From the NCBI GenBank assembly GCA_016858145.1, contig JAEHOE010000007.1:248001-312000 (forward strand): DNA of 64,000 nucleotides. Reading direction: 5' to 3'. The translations under genes were made by a program, and so were the position numbers. The stretch comes from Edaphochlamys debaryana (lineage: Eukaryota; Chlorophyta; Chlorophyceae; Chlamydomonadales). Each line of letters begins with the position of its first letter. Within the stretch, counting starts at the first letter, position 1. Positions 1-11,086 of this stretch are shown in pieces. Under the pieces are notes generated by a model. The model did no database searches and had not been told where the DNA came from. It worked only from the letters and a program-made list of their open reading frames with translations.

Positions 1-3000
1 GCCCCGCTGCTGCCCGCGGCCTGGTGGCTCAGCAGCCGCTCCGCCAGCCCCACGCCCGCGCCGTCGCCGTCGCCGCCCAGGACGCCGCCGCTGGCGCTGC
101 CCGGCCGCAAGCCCCCGTCCCCCGAGCTCTGCTCAGACCACCGCCGCTCCCGCGCCGCCGCTGCCGCTGCGCCGGCCGCCAGCGAGGGCCCTGGCGAGGC
201 AGCGCTGCCGCTGCCGGGCCGCCGGGCCGCCATGACGGAAACCCCGGGCGGCGTGGCGCCGCCTGGGCCCGGCGGGCTGGCGGTGGCGGAGGGTGGACGG
301 GCGTGCGGCGGTGCGGAGCCCAGCGCGGCTGGCCCCGAAGTGGCGGGGGGCATCGAGGGCCCCCCGGGAGCGGGCATGCGCGGCGCGGTCCCGCCGGAGC
401 GCAGCGCTTCCCGGTACAGGTGCTGCGTGGGAAGCGAGGGCATTCTCAGCGGATTGCGCATATCAAGTCAGACTCCTGCTTCACAAGCACGGCCCCTGGC
501 CCACCCGACCACCACCCCGTCCCCAGGTCCCCTCCCCTCCCCACGCCCCCGCCAGGACCTGCCCCGGCCCTCACCCTGCATGCCAGCAGGATCTCCCGCA
601 TGTGCCTCAGGCTGTGCAGCTCCAGGGGCTCGATGGACTCGGCGCCGGGGCCGCCGGGCCCCGAGGCCGCACCCGCGCCCTCGCCCATGAGGAAGTCCAT
701 GACGCGGCTGCGCAGCTCCGTACGCTGTACGTCACTGTACGGCGTGTACTGCACGTTGGATCGCATGGCCATGGCGTCGTGCATGGACAGCTCCTGCTGA
801 AGCTCCTGGACCTGCCTGCGGGGAGAGAGGAGGGGCGGAAAGGTTGCGTCAAAGGCAGGAGCACTTGCTGTGTTTAAGGTCGAGGGCGGTAGTCTGGGGT
901 TGATCATCGCTGCAGGTGATAAGAAAGCGATCAGGATCCTCACCTCTCGAGCTGCCGTACGCGTGCGCTGCTGTCCTGCACCACGTTGGCGCTGACCTCG
1001 CACGTCACGCGAAGCATGCGCTGCGCGAAGCGGCACGTGCTGAGCGTCTCGTCGGTCTGCGCCGCGTCGGCCCACACGTTGGCGATGAGCACGGTGCGGC
1101 AGTTGCCGCCCAGGCTGTTCTTGAGCACATGCGTCAGCTTGGACGACCTGCGGTGAGTTCGGACCCCAGCTCAGAACCGTACGGCAGCCCACCTCGCTGC
1201 ATCTGCAACTGGCATCGACCTTTCGCAGATTCAGAAACGCGCATCGAATCCCAAGAAGGGCAGGTTGGCGCCCAGCAAAGGCAGTCCTGATACAAGCGCG
1301 CCCGCTTTCCCGACAGCTGTCCCGCGGCTCTGCAGTTTCCGCAGTCCGCACGGCACGCACCTGAAGGGCACGTGGTCTCGGCCCTTGTCGCCCAGCCCCA
1401 GGATGACCTGCTCCAGTATGGACAGCGACTTGTTGATGTGGCCCGCCTCGCGCAGCACCAGGCCCTCGGACTTGGTCTTGGACACGCGCTCGGAGCCCGC
1501 CAGGTCCACCAGCGCCAGCTTGGACACCAGCACGTCGCCGGGGGCCTGGGGGGGTGCAGGCGGGAGTCAAGGGAAGGAAGTGGTGTCGCGGGTTCGGTTT
1601 TAAATCGCCACGTGGCGAGCAAAGAGACGGCGGGACGGCGGGGGGGCTGGGGCAACGCCAGGGTGGCCTGGGCCCTCACCTCTCCGATGGGCTTGAGCTC
1701 CATGGTGATGGTGAAGATGGAGTGGGAGCGGGAGGACTCGCGGTTGAGCTGGTGCTCGCCGATGACGCGGTTGGTCTCGCCCTGGGGGGTTGGGAGCGGG
1801 CCGAGGGAGACAAAGCTGAGTCCATTCCCATCTCACTCGGTCACCGCCTGGGCGGAGCTTGGCGGCGGCCCTCAAGGATAATTGACGAGAGAAGGCTAGC
1901 GGAGTTCCCTGCAACAACGCCCTTTCCCCCACCTCGAACAGCAGCGCCAGTGCCTCCGCCTCCGAGCCCACAACGGCGGTGCGCAGCCCCGACACCGTCA
2001 CCAGGCCCCGGCTGCTCTCGTAGATGCTGATCTCGTGCGGCTGCGTCGTGATGTCCAGCAGGTCGTACAGCGCTTCGTTGTAGATCTGTGCCGTACAGCA
2101 AGCGGAGGGCATTGTCGATGCTCCACGCACGCGGGCCCTGCCCCGCGCCTACACCCACATCCCACTGCAGAGCATCCAAGAGTTCGGCAACAAGCAACAA
2201 GCAAGCAACAAGTCCCTAGGCCCACACCCTCAGCCCAGTGCAGTCCCACAAAGGCTTCTTTAGTCAAGAGGGCACCAGTAGCTGATTACGCCGGTCATGG
2301 GCTGACCTCCAGAAACTGGATGGAAACCTTCGCCGCAACGTCCGGCCGCGACTTGATCTCCGTGAAGATCTGCCCCAGCGCGCGCGGGATGATGCCCCGC
2401 TGCTTGAAGTTCTGCTTGCCGCCGCTCATGGTGAAGGTCTTGCCGGCGCCTGCGGGCAGAGAGGAAGGGCGTCGCGTGCGTGGCGTCGCCGGCCATTCTA
2501 CCCCCCGGGGTACTGTAGGCGCACCGCATCCCGCAGGCCTCGTCGCCAGGCCTGCACGTCCCTGCTGGACCCCGCTGTCGCTCCCCACACGGCCCCCTCC
2601 TCCATGTGGCCGCGCACCCGTCTGGCCGTAGCACATGATGGTGCCGTTGAAGCCCTCCAGAGCGCCCTGCACCACCTCGGCGGCGGTGGCCTGAGCGGGG
2701 GGGGGGGGAGGAGACGAGGGGGGAAGAGCAGAGCGCAATGAGGCCCACCAGCAAGAGCGCCAGCGGCAAGGGGGGAGGGGGTACCGTATCGCATCCCATG
2801 AGCTTGCAGGCCGTATGAGCCCCCCGGGTGAATGCCATGGGAACGAGCTTAAGGGCAACTGGCATCGTGTGCGTGAGCGGCAAGGGCCCCCATTCCGAGG
2901 ACATGGCCCCAGGTGAGGCGGGGCATGAGCCTTGGCGGAGGCAACAACCAGGGCAGGGGCCCCAGCCCGCAGGACCACGGCCCAGGACCCCCTCAGCCTG

Positions 3001-3754
3001 CGCACCTCGTACACCTGCTCCTGGCTCGCCGTGTCCAGGACATTGTCGAACTTGAACTGCGCAGGCCAGGGGGGGTGCGCAGGGCCAGGACGTGGTGAGA
3101 CAGGGGACCTGATGGCAGCGCCCTGGCGTGCGCTGGCTTGGGCGAGGACACCCGCCGGTGCCACGGATGCGACCCGTTCCGTACAGCGCCAGCAAGCCGG
3201 CGGCAGACGCGCAGGCCGTACCGTACAGCGCTTGGGCCTGCAGTCTTTCAGCCACGGACCCCACAATCCCTCCCGCGAACGGCCGGATCCGGCACGCCGT
3301 AGCCCGCCCCCTCCGTGACCAGGCTAGCGCCATCCCGCTATAGCGCTAACAAGGTAAGTTCTGCAGCATCTGCGGCCCTCAGCTCCGCTCTCTATAAGCC
3401 TCCAACTCCATCGCCGCTGGTGGCCTCACCTGGTAGTTCTGCGCTCCAGGCTGCTGCACGCCAGGCCGCCCCTCGATGACCTTCTGCTGCACGATGCTCA
3501 CCCCCTGTGGAGCAAGCACAGCGGCTTCTGAGCATGCAAGCGGCCTACCAGTCCCTGCCACAGCGGCAGAGGCTATGGCGGGACCTGTGGCCTGGCACGA
3601 ACCCCGACGAGTCCAGCCCCTCAGGCCCAGGCTGTGGCTCAAGCTCAGAGCGACTCGCCCTTGTCCCCACCTTCTTATCCGACTGGTAGTTGATTTGCGT
3701 GCCATGGTCTGAAGGCCGCGCCCGCAGCACCACGCGCACGCTGGAAGCGACCAT
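1..3754 (-). CDS. Kinesin-9 family motor protein, N-terminal part (3' end outside window)
   Basis: Microtubule motor, probably ciliary by family. Eleven exons in phase: 3671-3754, 3430-3504, 3006-3056, 2618-2690, 2307-2449, 1933-2085, 1680-1781, 1361-1545, 944-1147, 575-815 and 1-422, the last running out of the window. The ATG at 3754 opens with [14 protein letters not shown]. Visible motor motifs are the P-loop GQTGAGKT, switch [10 protein letters not shown], switch [11 protein letters not shown] and the NKSLS helix, so the ATPase site looks intact. The segment after the motor ([13 protein letters not shown], then a leucine-rich stretch ending REILLACR) resembles the KIF9/KLP1 neck region. 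Exon 11 is a Gly/Ala/Pro-rich open frame beginning [11 protein letters not shown]. At least 577 residues lie in the window. Family membership is strong; KIF9 versus KIF6 subtype is inferred from remembered family features. Confidence 0.9.
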
Positions 3755-4295
3755 GACGACCCGCAGCGTTCACAGTATCCGCGCGCACACGTCCTCCAGC
3801 CTATTCCTTAAGCTTGCAGGGAGCTCCACAGCTGCCAGTTGCTGCTCTACGCGGGTGTTCGCCCGCGGTCAATGCCCTTGCCGCGGCCCCGAGAGCCGCG
3901 GCAGCGAACTCCACATCAGTATAGTTGTCTATGTAGCATAATTGTTATGCGAGTAGCTATCGCGACACGCGGGCGGTTCTCCTTTGCTCAACGCGCCTTG
4001 ACTAGCATCACCTTGCAGTTCTGTTGAGTTGTATAGAGTACGCTTATGAAGATATGTGCGGGTAACTGGCTGTGGGGCGACGGGAAGGGGGGCAACGGCA
4101 CGCCGGGGCGGGTTTGTGCCGAATTCCCCTCCCCCCCCCGCCCCCGTGTTGTCCGCAGCCTCAACACCAGGGGAAGCAGGGCGACTGGACCGATGGCCTA
4201 TTCTGCACGTGCAAACCCACGCTGGACAAAGCCTTTCTTGTTTTAAGGTCCACCTAAGGGCTTGACACGGGCCGGAACGAGGATGCTTCGGCTCC
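3755..4295. other. Intergenic: kinesin upstream region and transporter 3' flank
   Basis: No convincing coding exon. It holds the 5' flank of the minus-strand kinesin gene and ends at the poly(A) signal of the next minus-strand gene. A moderately AT-rich patch lies at about 3920-4050. I see no clear TATA box in minus orientation. Confidence 0.5.
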
Positions 4296-4300
4296 TTACA
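4296..4300 (-). terminator. Poly(A) signal TGTAA of the transporter gene
   Basis: TTACA on the plus strand reads TGTAA, the volvocine polyadenylation signal, on the minus strand. It lies about 430 nt past the TAA stop at 4729, giving a plausible 3' UTR of about 4280-4728. Confidence 0.6.
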
Positions 4301-4728
4301 CGCTCGCTCATCGAGCACTCCGTCGTCATCGGCTCACGCACAGTTGAGGTTAAGCACCATCAGCCGCAGCACCATCACCTGCTACCCACTCCTTGCGCAC
4401 CACCTCCCCCACTCGCAAATACCCTACGGTACCCTGTCGGCCGCTGGTTGAAGGGGGCCGCCCACTCTCGTCCTCGGCGCCACTTGACCAGCACGGCCCC
4501 GGACGATGCACAATGCAGTAAACGTATGCTTCGCATCCACCCGCACCAAACGGCGCCCCCCGCAGGTGTGTTTTCTAAATGCCCTGGCCCTGGTCACCCC
4601 ACTCCGTACCGCTTCTCCCCGCCCCTTCGGCTCACGCCGGCATAGCTACATGTGGCCCTTCCTGCGCCTGCGCCACCTCTGCGCGCCTGGCAAATGACCC
4701 CACCCACGTCCCTCTCCCATGCTCCAGC

Positions 4729-7700
4729 TTAGCGGTCGCTGCGAGGCCCGGGGCTGCCGTTGTTGACGAGCAGCGGCTCCTTCTCCACGTCCGGCGGAGG
4801 CTTGTTGCTCGACACGTTGGCACGTACGGTCTGCTGCGGGCCGCAACAGATGGGCGTTATCAGCCCCTCCTACACCAGTAACAGCAGCCGGAAGCACGAC
4901 TAGGCGGTCCCGAGGGGTTCAGCGGCCGCCTCTACAACCAAAGGACCTTTGCTTCGTTAATACTCTCGTAACCCCTACACCGTGCGTCAGCAGGCGCAAA
5001 GGCGACTACCGGTGCTGTAGGCGGGCCCCAGCCCCCCGGTCCTCCCTGCTTCCCAGGGCTTCCCGTGCGCGCACCTGCAGCTTCTGGTAGTTGTACCAGC
5101 ACACGCCGGCGAAGGCCACGCCGTAACCCACCAGCTGGAAGGAAGCGACCGGGGAGCTGAGGGAGGGGGGAGGGGGGCAAGGCAGGGGTCGGGGAAAGAA
5201 CGGATGGGGACAGGCGGACTGCGCGTCTGTGCCCTTCGGACCCTGCCCTCTGCGGCATCAACAGCACGGTTGGCTGACTGTGAGGGCGCTAGCGTTCAGC
5301 CTGGAATAACGTTGAGACTGTGGTATCCATGTGGGGTACGTAGCAGCCCCTCGGGCTGGCGCGCGGCGGCACCCACTGGAAGAGCAGCACCGACAGGCCG
5401 ATGAGCATCCAGTCCTTGATCACGCCGGCGATGTTCATGGTGAGCGCGGAGCTGCGCCCGATGAGCAGGAACACCGACATGTTGAGCGCTGCGGCGGAGA
5501 TGGGCAGAGCGGGGGGAGGCACGCAGGCAGTCAAGCGCCCAAGGACACATGATGAGTTGGGGATGCGACAGCCCACGTGCACCGTGTGCAAGGGGTAGGA
5601 AGCGTAGGATCCGTGGCTGCGCCGCCCCTGCGGCCCAGTCCCACGCGCAAACCCGGTGTAGGAACCGGTGCCGCTGCGCTCACCGAATGCCGACACTGCG
5701 CTGAGCGAGAGCCAGCCGTAGGGCACGGCCCAGGTCTCCGAGTGGATCATCTTTGGCGCCTCAATGAAGGTGAAGGGGAAGAGCAGGAACGCGAAGCAGG
5801 CGGGTGCGATGTAGTAGAGCGTGGTGACGGGGTTGAGCTTGATGCCGCGAGCCTGCACACACCAAGGGCGGCAGCATGGGCTCTCAGTACTTCACCCCGG
5901 CAGACCTCTCCCTGCCCTGCCCCAGCTGCTTGCTGCGCTCTGTCGCAAGCGCACAATGAGACCCAAGCCCCCCACAACCCCGCCACCCCGCCCCGCACCT
6001 GCAGCAGCAGCTGGATGAGGCAGAGGCGGAAGGACTCGGTGACGATGGACCCCGACTGGAAGATGACGCCCACAAGGTTGAAGTTGAGCTCGCCTGGGGA
6101 GGGGAGGGCCCGAGGGGAGGGGCAGGGATGGGGGCATCCGTGGGGGGGCTAGGCCAGGGGCATGCAGTCGTGGGACGCAACCACAGCGAGAAGAGGCAGA
6201 CGCAAGGCCAAGCTACCGCCAAGGCTTGCGTACCTACCGCCGCTCCGCAACCTTCCCGGCCCCGGTCGGCGGCTAGGGCCTGCCGCCAGCGCCAGGAGGC
6301 CAGTCCGGCCTCCGGGGCATGGAGCGAAGCTGCCCGCTTCCTGTAGCCGCTTCCTGCAGCCCCCACCCCGATGACCGCCGCCTCACCGTACGAGGCCGCC
6401 GCCACGCCCACGGCCACCACCACCATGTTGAGTGCGTACATGGGGGAGTACTTCTCAGTGCCCATGAGCACGCCCACGGAGAACACGGTGATGGGCATCA
6501 TGGCCTGGGGGCCGAGGATGGGGGGAAGGGGGAGGGCCGGTGAGTGCCATGGAACTGGGTCGGATGGGCATGTGGGTCGGCACGGGCTGCCCCGGTAGAG
6601 ACGTGAGAGGCGGTCGGCACAGCTAGGGGCTAAGCGTGCGGGGGCGTGGGGTGCGGGCGATGGGGCCCTGCCCGAGCCTTAGGCCCAGGCCATCGCCGCA
6701 CCTTGAGCATCTGGATGAAGGCCACGGAGAGGTACAGGTAGGCAGCGTTGCCCAGCCACAGCGTGCCTGAGAAGAGCGCAGCGATGGGAACCACGTTCCT
6801 GCGCCGGGCGTGCAGGTTCGCAGTCAGTCTACCAGCTTCTGCTCCTGTGCTTCTGTGTGCATCAGCACCCCGCCGCTCCGCGTCGCCACAGCAAGGCGAC
6901 CAAGCCCGGCCGCAGCCTCCTCCCGTAGGTCCCCAGCAGAGGAGGCGCTGCCAGCAGCAGCCGGAGCCGCACCTCTGCGGGCCTCCATCTCTGTAGCGGC
7001 CGCTGCCTCTTCAAAACCCCCGGCGGCAAGGGGCATCCGGGCCATGCCTCGAGTCTCCCTCACACATCGAGTCAGCACCGTTTGAGCCCCACTGCCCCGC
7101 GCCCCGCGCCCCACGCCTCGGTCCCGCTTGGCCCTCACTTGAAGTACGTGGACGAGTCCATGTGGATGGTTTCCACGAAGCCCAGTCGGATGATGACAAA
7201 TGCCAGGGCCGAGCAGAAGGCCATGTGGGTCAGCGTCAGCGCGATGGGGAACGGGAAACCGCTGTAGGCCAGCACGTATTTGTTGACCATGATCACCAGC
7301 GCTGACAGGAAGATCCTGGCAGGGGCGGCGGCAGCGCGGGGAGCAAGTGAGATGGTGTGGAGTGCAGGAGGCAGAAACGCTGGTAACAGAGAGCAGAGCG
7401 CTGGGGGTTCGCCAAACATTCAAGGGCCGCAGGGCTCACCATAGAAAGATGTAGCTGATCGGCGACAGAGGGGGACCAGGCAAGCGAGGAGGAGATGAGG
7501 AGGCCAGGGAAGCGGGGGTTAAGGTGGCAACGGGGGAGGTTGGCGAGGTGACTGGCAGGGGGCGTCCAGCGGGCTGTCGAGCGGTGAGTAAACAGCCGCA
7601 GGCCCCTTTCGGCAACCTCGGCTGTCTCGGGCTGGCGTCAACGCACTGCCCAAACCCCACCCCGCGCGGACCCCTTCCCCCGAACGCCAACGGATGTAGG

Positions 7701-7912
7701 TCTGAAACGTTAAAAGTCGCGAACTGCTCTCCTAGGTGTTTCTGCGAGGCAAGGTCTCGGAGCTAGCCTCGAGCTGCTGCCGATCGCCAGTTGCAGCGAC
7801 TCCGTCGCTTTTCAAGTAGAGGAGTGAGCTCTGCGCACCTGTATGTGATAGCAGCCTGTATCCAGAACTCTCTGCTAGCTGTGGCCTGTTTATCGTTTGG
7901 GCTGGGCGCCAT
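4729..7912 (-). CDS. TPT/nucleotide-sugar-type transporter (drug/metabolite transporter superfamily)
   Basis: Multi-span membrane exchanger of the triose-phosphate/nucleotide-sugar transporter family; substrate unknown. Ten exons total 1,044 nt (347 aa): 7839-7912, 7440-7454, 7139-7315, 6702-6798, 6387-6504, 5999-6093, 5684-5852, 5377-5488, 5075-5156, 4729-4833. The ATG at 7912 is the only start near the first exon; the protein opens [17 protein letters not shown]. Family hallmarks are [14 protein letters not shown] early, [11 protein letters not shown] in the middle, and [20 protein letters not shown] near the end. The tail is hydrophilic ([12 protein letters not shown]). No plastid transit peptide is visible, so an ER/Golgi location is more likely than plastid envelope. 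The donor of exon 8 is read as GTGGGT because only it keeps phase. It is divergent from the gene starting at 8604. Confidence 0.9.
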
Positions 7913-8603
7913 TTCTCTTGTCCCGTTGGGTGATGCGATGCAGTTGAAATAGGTAGAGGATCAGGACTCCTGAGGGTGCGGCTTGCTGGGGGGACTGGGG
8001 CTGGACTACAGCGAGAATTAGTCCACACTGGCCGGTCCCGCCATCAGGCACCATGCCGAGCAAGTCCGGAAAGCCCCAGTCCGCGCCGAGCAGTCCATAC
8101 TCATAGCTGCACACCATACGTGATACGCACGGAGCCTTTTACGAGGAAGACCGTCGTCCGTCCGAAAAGAAACTTTGACCTGGGCCATCGTTGTATCGGG
8201 GAGCGCTGGAGAGCCTGCAGCCCAGCTCTATCCACTGAGAGGACACAGTCGTATCCCATCGAGAAGCGCCGCGGCAATTGAGGCGCAGCCGCAGCCTTCC
8301 TGGGTGCGTGTGTGTAAGCGCCCTCATTGGCCCCGCGCTCGGGCCTGGGCGGACTGTATGCCGCATGGAGGGTTCATTCTCGCGCACGTCTACTCAAGGC
8401 TTAGAGGCCCAGGGCATATTTAGGACCGGCCGCGAAAGTGTCGGCACCTGCCTGCTGTCGGGCAGACGTCTCCCCGCCGAAACCCGACATGCACCCCCGA
8501 TTGATTACATCGTACCCGACGTCCCTTTGCCCCCGCCCCACGCAGGCAGCACCCCAGCTCGCACCCTCCCCACGCCTACTCCATCCCAGCAGTCGGCGGC
8601 ACC
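7913..8603. promoter_or_regulatory. Divergent promoter region between transporter and 8604 gene
   Basis: 691 bp separate the two start codons, which point away from each other, so both promoters and 5' UTRs must lie here. Short open frames in it have no recognisable content. A weak AT patch lies near 8411-8417. No confident TATA box. Confidence 0.55.
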
Positions 8604-9788
8604 ATGCAGGCCCGCACCCTCGCACCCTCCTGCCGTGGCGCCGCACTGAACGCGAAACCGCAGCCTCTCAGCCGCCAAGCCCGCATCGCCGCCCTGCCGC
8701 CGCGCACCAGCGCTGCGGTGGCCGTGAGCGAGCGCCGCTACACAGCGAACGGCACACATGTGCCGCACGTTGAGTCCGAGTGCCTAGCCCAGGCGGCGCA
8801 GCAGCTCCTCGAGGCCGCAGCGCACCAGGCGGCGGCGGCCACGGCGGTCAAGGACGGCCCCGAAGCGCTGGGGCATGAGCTGCGGCGCATTCGTGTGGCA
8901 GTGGATGAGGTCAAGGTCATTGCCCGACAGCAGGCCGTAAGTGGCAAGGGAGTGGGCCGGGGGGTGACAGGCGCGAGGGGACAGTCGCCCGATAGATCGT
9001 GGACATCGGGGCAGGTCGGGTGTTTGTTAGGCGGAACGAAATCAGGTCCGCTTGCAATCTGCCCTTCTGTTGACCTCAACCCTTCTTCGCCTCCCATTCA
9101 CGTCGCTCCAGGCAAGCGTCCTCGCGGAGCAGCACACGTTATCCCGGGTGAGACATCTGGGCAAAAAAGACAGGCGCAGCACCGCTGGGCATCCGCAGAA
9201 CCCATCCCCGGGACCCACTTGGGGTTGCATGCCATCCGTCACAGTCCAACCCGTCCTAAACCGCTGCTGCCGCCCCCACCCCAACCCCCATACGGCCCCG
9301 CAGGTGCTGCGGCTGCAGGGGGCCCTGGCGCTGCTGAGCTCCGCCCACCCGCCGGCGCCCGGCAGCCACAGCCCGCGCCCCAACTCGGGCGAGGTGTCTG
9401 TGGCCCTGGCGCAGACGGTGCTGCTGAACGCGCTACGGGAGAAGGGCACCAGCCTGCCTCAGACGGTACGCGGCCACGGGGTGACGGGGGGGCGTGAGAC
9501 AGGTGGCGACAGGACGGTAGTCTGGTTGCGTGCGTTTGTCCCGGCTGCACGGGCTGGGCTAGGGTGGGCTGGCCTGGGGACAGCTGCGGGCCGTTGCAGG
9601 CGCATGCATGACTCATGCGGGAGACATGGCCAACAGCCCCACTTCCCTGCCCATGCAACCCCCTTCCCCCCCAGGTGACGGTCCTGGAGGCGCAGGAGCT
9701 GGTGGACTACCTGCACGGCCTCACCGGCATTGAGCCGGAGCTGTCCGAGTTCCGGCACTCGAGCTACGTCAGCTTCGGAACCTACTGA
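8604..9788 (+). CDS. Putative plastid-targeted small protein, unknown function
   Basis: Four exons in phase (8604-8936, 9112-9147, 9304-9465, 9675-9788) give 214 aa and close at TGA. The first 45 or so residues are rich in Ala, Arg, Ser and Pro with almost no acidic residues, as expected for a chloroplast transit peptide. The rest looks helical: SECLAQAAQQLLEAAAHQ, then VALAQTVLLNALREKG, then a C-terminal VTVLEAQELVDYLHGLTG. I recognise no catalytic motif or named domain. Exon 2 encodes only 12 residues. The C-terminus (FRHSSYVSFGTY) is not low-complexity, which argues for a real protein. I found no TGTAA signal downstream. Confidence 0.7.
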
Positions 9789-11086
9789 TGATGAAACATT
9801 ACGACCGAGGGGCGGATTCGTGTGCCGTACTTGCGGCGTTTGGGCCGCGGCCTAGTGCCCTGGCTGAAGAAGAGCGGGCGAGGAAGAACCTTGAGCGGAG
9901 CTCGACCGAAGATGAGTGTCCTGGATGGGGCGTGCGCTGAGGAGGCGAGGGTGCGTGCCGCGGTTGAGACGTGGGTTTGGATCAAGGGGTCCTTCAGGTG
10001 GCTGCGTCGGTGGCAGGGCGGGGTGGAGGTGGCTTGTTGTACAGTAGAGGAGGGCAGCAGCCTAGGGCTGTCACTGCGGCTGCAGAGACGTGGACCAGCG
10101 CCGAGGGTCCGGCATTGTTTCTAGCGTTTCCTTTTTATCCAGCTAGGCGGCTTGAAGGCAGCGGCATTGGCTTCGACCTAAGCGTCCTGGAACCCTATTG
10201 CTTCTCGATTGTGGTGCGCGCATGCGCGGGTTACACATTCATATTGAGGGCTGCTACGTGCGCCCAAGAACTGCCCTTCTTAGCTTCGACCTTCGAGCGA
10301 ATGCAGACGTCGGCATAGCGGCCTGAAGCTGAAGCCCGAGTGGTGCTTAGGGGTGGGTGGTGTGCTAGGAAACGAGGAAACCGTAAGCAAGCGGAAAGCC
10401 TGGCGAGCCCGGCGGTGGGTGGTGTGCGTGCGTTTGGTGGTCCGCATGTGTGGGGTGGGCGCCTGTGTGGTGGGCTGAACATGTCGGCTGCCAGGAGGCG
10501 GGTGGTGAGGATAAGTTTGTGTGGCGTGGACCAGGGCGTGGGCGGGGAGACTTTGGCCTCCAGCTTATTACGGTAGTTACTGCCACCGAGCTAATGCTAA
10601 CGATAGAGCCACGACATAAGCTCATCAAGGTTAAATCGTGCGCAGAGTGAGACGCTTGGGCGCCTGAATTAAGTTGACAACCCGATCATTGCTTCTCTGC
10701 CCCCTGTCGCCTTGGTTGTGCGTTGCCGCAGACCTCCTGCACTCAGTTCAGCAAGGCCCCGGTTGATGGGCCCGTGGGTCTCGGCGGCTGTCACGGGCGG
10801 CCCACTGCCGCACGCTGCGCTGGCTGCTGCTCTTCTTCGCGCTGTCGCGCACGCACTAAAACGTAGCCATGCCTGCAGCCCAGATAGCCTCCGCCGGGGA
10901 CCTGCTTGCCGGCGACCTGGCCCCAGCAGTGCTACTAGAACTGGACAACCCCGTGCGTCGCCGCTCTAGACGTCTGCGCTGACCACTGAGCCCGAGCCGT
11001 CATCTCAGCAGCCCTCTCCCATGTATCGGGACTATCGGCAAGCCCATCCGCCCATCCCTCCTCCTAACTGTCCTCCCTCGCCCCCC
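9789..11086. other. Intergenic / converging 3' flanks
   Basis: The 3' flanks of the plus-strand 8604 gene and the minus-strand fusion gene meet here. No recognisable coding exon, RNA gene or repeat. Short open frames have no supporting features. Confidence 0.55.
10231..10235 (-). terminator. Possible poly(A) signal (TGTAA) of the fusion gene
   Basis: TTACA on the plus strand, about 850 nt beyond the TGA at 11087. Long for a 3' UTR but possible; it is the nearest one I noticed in the right orientation. Confidence 0.3.

Noticed and set aside
7441..7690. Transporter start at a TTG codon at 7690
   Set aside because: No ATG in that frame; the ATG at 7912 plus a 15-nt microexon restores the family N-terminus and correct phase.
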